Source: Proteromonas lacertae
Lineage: Eukaryota; Sar; Bigyra; Opalinata; Proteromonadidae
DNA: 21,967 bases
Assembly: GCA_002245135.1 (NCBI GenBank)
Contig: NGBS01000736.1
Location: 1-21,967, forward strand
Direction: 5' to 3'
This document shows positions 18,856 to 21,967 of this stretch, piece after piece. The translations under genes were made by a program, and so were the position numbers. The stretch's first letter is position 1; each line of letters opens with the position of its first letter. The notes below the pieces were generated by a model, which ran no database searches, was not told the origin of the DNA, and worked only from the letters and a program-made list of their open reading frames with translations.

Positions 18856-19662
18856 ATGCAACTTGAAAAAATAAACGATATTACTATAAACCCTGTAGAG
18901 TCTGTTGAAAAAATAAAAAAGAAAAAGGGTAAAAAATCTGTTGTTGGTTATGATTACTTTTCAGAACCTTTCTGCAATATTTTTGTATTAGCTAAGAAAA
19001 ATTCTGGTAAAACAACTTTAATTTTTAATATGATTCAACACCTGTTATTATCCAAAAGTGATCAAGTTGTTTATTTCTTTGTTGGCACAATAACAAAAGA
19101 TATAATTTATGAAAAAATAACAGATATGTTGAAATATAATGAAATAGAGTATCACTGTTATGATAGTATAGTAGATGATGAAAGAATAAACGTTTTAGAT
19201 GCTGTATTAGAAAATATAAAAGAAGTAGATAAAAAGAATTTTGACTATCCTGAAAATATATTTATTTTTGATGATATATCTTATGACTTATGCAATAGAT
19301 CTATTTCAAAGTTATTAAAGTCTAATAGACATTATAAAAGTAAAGTAATTATTTCAAGTCAATATATAACTGATATAACACCTAGTTCTAGGTTACAACT
19401 TGACTATTGCTTAGTTTTTAAGAATCTTTCCCAAGCTAATTTAAAGAACTTATATCATAGTTTAAATATATGGATAGATTTTAATAAGTTCAAAGAACTT
19501 TATAAAACAGCTACTACTTATAACAATCATTCTTTCTTATACATAGACAACGTAACGCATGAATTTAGAATAAATTTCGATTTAAAATTTAATAATATTA
19601 ATAGTGATATTAGTGATAGTGATATTGATACTGATATTTCTAATAATTCTGATAGTGAATAA
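18856..19662 (+). CDS. A32-type genome-packaging ATPase
   Basis: A 268-residue member of the FtsK/HerA-like packaging ATPases used by Polintons, PLVs, virophages and large DNA viruses to pump DNA into the procapsid. A basic lysine stretch (20-28) leads into the P-loop NIFVLAKKNSGKTTLI, with GKT at 51-53. Walker B is NIFIFDDIS (134-142). The sensor-like segment SNRHYKSKVIISSQYITDI (156-174) and SRLQLDYCLVFKNLS match the A32 pattern 'RH...i.vi..sQ.....R.n.d....f'. The C-terminus is a Ser/Asp-rich acidic tail (ISDSDIDTDISNNSDSE). It follows the major capsid gene in the same direction after 88 bp. This is the most secure call in the element. Confidence 0.93.
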   Translation: MQLEKINDITINPVESVEKIKKKKGKKSVVGYDYFSEPFCNIFVLAKKNSGKTTLIFNMIQHLLLSKSDQVVYFFVGTITKDIIYEKITDMLKYNEIEYHCYDSIVDDERINVLDAVLENIKEVDKKNFDYPENIFIFDDISYDLCNRSISKLLKSNRHYKSKVIISSQYITDITPSSRLQLDYCLVFKNLSQANLKNLYHSLNIWIDFNKFKELYKTATTYNNHSFLYIDNVTHEFRINFDLKFNNINSDISDSDIDTDISNNSDSE

Positions 19663-19677
19663 TATATGTAATTATTT

Positions 19678-19699
19678 AATAATAATGTTTTTTATTATT
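19678..19699 (+). other. 8-bp hairpin after the ATPase gene
   Basis: AATAATAA and TTATTATT flank a 6-nt TGTTTT loop 15 bp after the ATPase stop, followed by T-rich sequence. It is a possible 3'-end signal of the kind known in giant viruses and virophages. Low-complexity AT content weakens it. Confidence 0.3.
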
Positions 19700-19752
19700 T
19701 TTTATTTTATTTTTATTTATTTTTTCTTATTGTCAATATAACATAAATATGT

Positions 19753-20247
19753 TTGGACATGGTAGCAAAAAAAATAGCTGTATCTAGTAGTGGAGATATA
19801 GGAGCAGTGAGTAAGGAATTAACTAAGATTGAAAATATGATTGAAGAACAAAATACTAAAATGCCAGATGTTACAGTATTAGCATCTAAAGAAGATGTTA
19901 AAGATGTTGTAAAGAAAGATGATATTATTGGATTAGCAACAACTAAACATGTGATACAAATTCAACGTTATATAGCTCAAGGATTAACTCCTATTGGATA
20001 TCCAACATTATGTGGAAGACAAATGGTTTCATTCTCTTTTACTGTTTGGAACTTTGGTAATACTTATTCAAGTTCTCACATAATTCATTTAGATTTTTAT
20101 CCTAATTTTATACTTTTTAAGATCAAACAACCTATTATTTTCTATCAAGATGTTAGTAATTATGGTAAATTTGAAATCAAAAGATTAGATGATTGGAATA
20201 TACCAAATGAATCATATAAAAATAGTTTAATGAATATCTTGATTTAA
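19753..20247 (+). CDS. Unrecognised element protein with coiled-coil N-terminus
   Basis: The frame from about 19753 gives some 160 residues; a nearby ATG at 19749 is in another frame and the exact start is unsure. Residues 1-60 contain a coiled-coil-like stretch (VSKELTKIENMIEEQNTKM) and alternating DVKDVVKKDD. After that comes a beta-rich part (MVSFSFTVWNFGNTYSSSHI, HLDFYPNFILFKIKQPIIF). A coiled-coil stalk followed by a beta-rich head would suit a fibre or minor structural protein, but this is only inference from shape and from its place next to the packaging ATPase. The 3' part of the gene is not intact. Confidence 0.5.
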   Translation: MDMVAKKIAVSSSGDIGAVSKELTKIENMIEEQNTKMPDVTVLASKEDVKDVVKKDDIIGLATTKHVIQIQRYIAQGLTPIGYPTLCGRQMVSFSFTVWNFGNTYSSSHIIHLDFYPNFILFKIKQPIIFYQDVSNYGKFEIKRLDDWNIPNESYKNSLMNILI

Positions 20248-20516
20248 TAGATGTAGGTGGAGGTATGGGTTTAGAAATTATAGTAAATGATAGAGGTTTC
20301 TAATATTTACGATCTTTATATTTACACGAACAAACTGCTCATACTAATATACATTTTAGTATTGAATATATGAATAAGAAGAAGGAATTTTTGAAATTCC
20401 TATTCAAACTTGTTATATTTATACAAACAGAAATTATAAAGGTGAAACATTTTAATAGTAGTAGTAATTAGTAATTAGTAATTAGTAATAATTAGTATTA
20501 ATTAAACTAATTCTTT
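20248..20516. other. AT-rich region with (TAATTAG)n repeats; possible right end of element
   Basis: The first 180 bp look like decayed coding sequence in the rightward direction. Around 20465-20487 TAATTAG is repeated three times, followed by a diverged copy. No copy of the GC-rich block at 13745 is found here, so the element's right limit cannot be fixed. Confidence 0.35.
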
Positions 20517-21253
20517 TTATACTTCTTGTTTACATTTATTCTGTCTATTATTATTATTATTATTAAAATCATTTGCAGAACCATATGTTTCTCTTTTAAC
20601 ACTTAAATTCAAATTAGGTGTTGTAGGTTCTGTATCTGCATTCTCTAAATCATCATCATCATTAATTACAGAATTATTAGGTGCCACAATTCCAGATTCT
20701 GATTCTACATTACTAACATCTTCTATAAGTTTAGTAGATGGTGTTAAATCCACAATACTAGAATCCAACTCAAATTTAGGATAAATATAAAAGTTGCCTA
20801 CACCATCTTTAGATTGAATCACAGAAAATTGTCTGATTCTTACATCAAATTCACACCAATGAAGTCTACCTTCCATAATATTATAATCTTTTGAATCCCA
20901 ACTCCAAACATTAACTTTAGGAGATTCCATGTTTTCTTTAGGGAACTTGAAATAAAGCTTATTTCCCCACTTCATAATCAACTCCAATAAATCTGGATCG
21001 TTCTTGAATTCAGAATACATCTGATTAATAATCCAATATATAATTTGTTTAATGGTTGGACCACTTCCTTCTGTAAATTTCTTATAGCTACATTATTATA
21101 TGTCTGCACCTTAATTCTATTAAAGGATAACAAATGATAATTAGTTTTTGCTTCTACTTGTTTATATTTACCTTGGAATGTTAAGTAAGCTATATTAACT
21201 TGTGGTAAGCTTACATAAACATTCTCTTTATCTATTTGATAGGTGACAGACAT
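20517..21253 (-). CDS. Unidentified protein with acidic and poly-Asn tail
   Basis: The ATG at 21253 begins MSVTYQIDKENVYVSLPQVN. The reading is split over two frames, the second covering 20517 to about 21090. The folded part includes DPDLLELIMKWGNKLYFKFP and RLHWCEFDVRIRQFSVI, a beta-rich domain with several Trp. The last ~60 residues are acidic and polar, with a NNNNNN run ending NRQNKCKQEV, the low-complexity style of the host genes at 2.8-4.4 kb. I do not recognise the family. The tail suggests a host gene rather than part of the element, but membership of the element's right arm cannot be excluded. Confidence 0.5.
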
Positions 21254-21405
21254 AAAAGATATTCTCAACCAATGAATTACTAATTACAAGTGGTCCAATA
21301 GAAATTCAAAATAAAGATCATGTGAGGCTTTTAGTTTATTTAGTCGTTTCAAAATTTAAAAATAAGTTAATTTCAAATATATATAGATATATAAAATGAA
21401 TAATT

Positions 21406-21423
21406 TTAATTAATATTAATTAA
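21406..21423. repeat. 18-bp perfect AT palindrome at a gene's 3' end
   Basis: TTAATTAATATTAATTAA reads the same on both strands and overlaps the last codons and stop of the leftward gene ending at 21416. It is probably a 3'-end feature or a chance product of AT-richness. Confidence 0.3.
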
Positions 21424-21967
21424 TTGTAAATTTAAAATAAGCAACTATTTCTGTATTTTGAATTGTGCTTATCGTATTAAATATATGATAACATAACTTA
21501 TCATAAAGATCCCATTCTCTCTCTGTTTTACATACACATATAAAATTACTTCTATTTTCTGAAGATATTTCAAATAATGCTTTCACTGTTTGATTTAAAC
21601 TTCTTATAATAATACCATATGGAGTACTTGCATTTTCACATAATCTAATAATAGGATCTATATGTCTTACACAGAAATTAATCTTTTGACTATTACATAG
21701 ATTGAATATATTACATTCACTTGGATTCTCTAAAAGTACAAGTTTCCACATAAGTAGTATATTTTCTATTTGCTGAGGTGATGCTATGTTTACATGACAG
21801 TAATCTCATTACAACCACCTATAGGTAATTCATTTACTGATCTACTTTGACTTAGCTTCTTTAATATATCTTCTGCCTCCTGGTTAATTCTTTCTGCTTC
21901 AGATAAATTTAATGAAGGTACTTCATTTCTTATAGACTCATTAGATTTATTAGATTCTGCATTTGGC
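21416..21967 (-). CDS. Unidentified protein, C-terminal part (partial, runs off right edge)
   Basis: The 111-residue ATG-started frame ends NTEIVAYFKFTIN at 21416, but coding sequence continues upstream to the window edge in another frame (for example LNLSEAERINQEAEDILKKL near 21880-21910). The upstream piece is a charged, coiled-coil-like helix. The downstream piece is a compact, Cys-containing domain (NIFNLCNSQKINFCVRHIDP, ENRSNFICVCKTEREWDLYD) of unknown family. Either a short intron or a single length change lies near 21785. The gene is co-oriented with the one to its left, 162 bp apart. No function can be given. Confidence 0.5.

Larger units (their letters stand above)
13743..20510. mobile_element. 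Polinton-like / PLV-type virus-derived element (capsid-bearing)
   Basis: The region carries the morphogenesis genes of the Polinton/PLV/adintovirus group: penton-like minor capsid, double-jelly-roll major capsid and A32-type ATPase, adjacent and co-oriented, with an opposing arm of small unknown genes. The left limit is set at the GC-rich block; the right limit is a guess near the AT-rich repeats at 20.46-20.51 kb. The element may extend beyond the window. No retroviral-type or tyrosine integrase, protein-primed polymerase B or protease was recognised. The capsid block looks whole and the remainder shows about two or three breaks, so the copy is either fairly young or partly maintained. The family is assigned from protein motifs only. 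Confidence 0.7.

Noticed and set aside
20465-20490. CRISPR-like or satellite array
   Set aside because: Only three to four 7-bp TAATTAG units without spacers; this is simple AT repeat, and the setting is eukaryotic.

Overview
The window is very AT-rich eukaryotic DNA. Genes carry spliceosomal introns, proteins carry poly-asparagine runs, and the standard genetic code fits throughout. The recognisable housekeeping genes are a cullin-3-type cullin, a ZCCHC8-like zinc-knuckle/PSP protein and URB1. Eight introns can be placed by reading frame, and they are tiny (29-54 nt, mostly 29-33 nt). Dictyostelids would fit the base composition and Asn runs. The run of EGF modules at 10.6-10.9 kb is closer in wording to modules I know from stramenopiles and other protists, and ~30-nt introns are known from Blastocystis. 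I therefore call the host an AT-rich protist and do not name a genus.

Layout. Positions 1-118 (-) hold the 5' end of an unidentified gene. Positions 218-2498 (+) hold the cullin and 2755-4447 (-) the ZCCHC8-like gene. URB1 (4523-10477, +) is by far the largest host gene. A secreted EGF-module protein (10569-13712, -) lacks its 5' part. It ends at a GC-rich 43-nt block (13745-13787) unlike anything else in the window. From there to about 20.5 kb lies a Polinton-like / PLV-type virus-derived element. A leftward arm of three unrecognised genes (13981-16204, -) faces a rightward capsid block: penton-like minor capsid protein, double-jelly-roll major capsid protein, A32-type packaging ATPase and one unknown protein (16314-20247, +). 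Positions 20517-21967 (-) hold two unrecognised genes; the second runs off the window.

The cullin would scaffold a ubiquitin ligase, the ZCCHC8-like protein would belong to nuclear RNA surveillance (NEXT-type), and URB1 to early 60S ribosome assembly. The last two share a 75-bp head-to-head intergenic region. The virus-derived genes look like one morphogenesis module. No integrase or DNA polymerase is visible in the window, so the element is either partial here, extends past the right edge, or belongs to a lineage using other replication genes.

In the left 5 kb, single-base and dinucleotide length changes in short runs repeatedly switch the frame of otherwise well-conserved host genes. Several apparent breaks turned out to be mini-introns. 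The rest look more like sequence error than decay, but this cannot be settled from one sequence.
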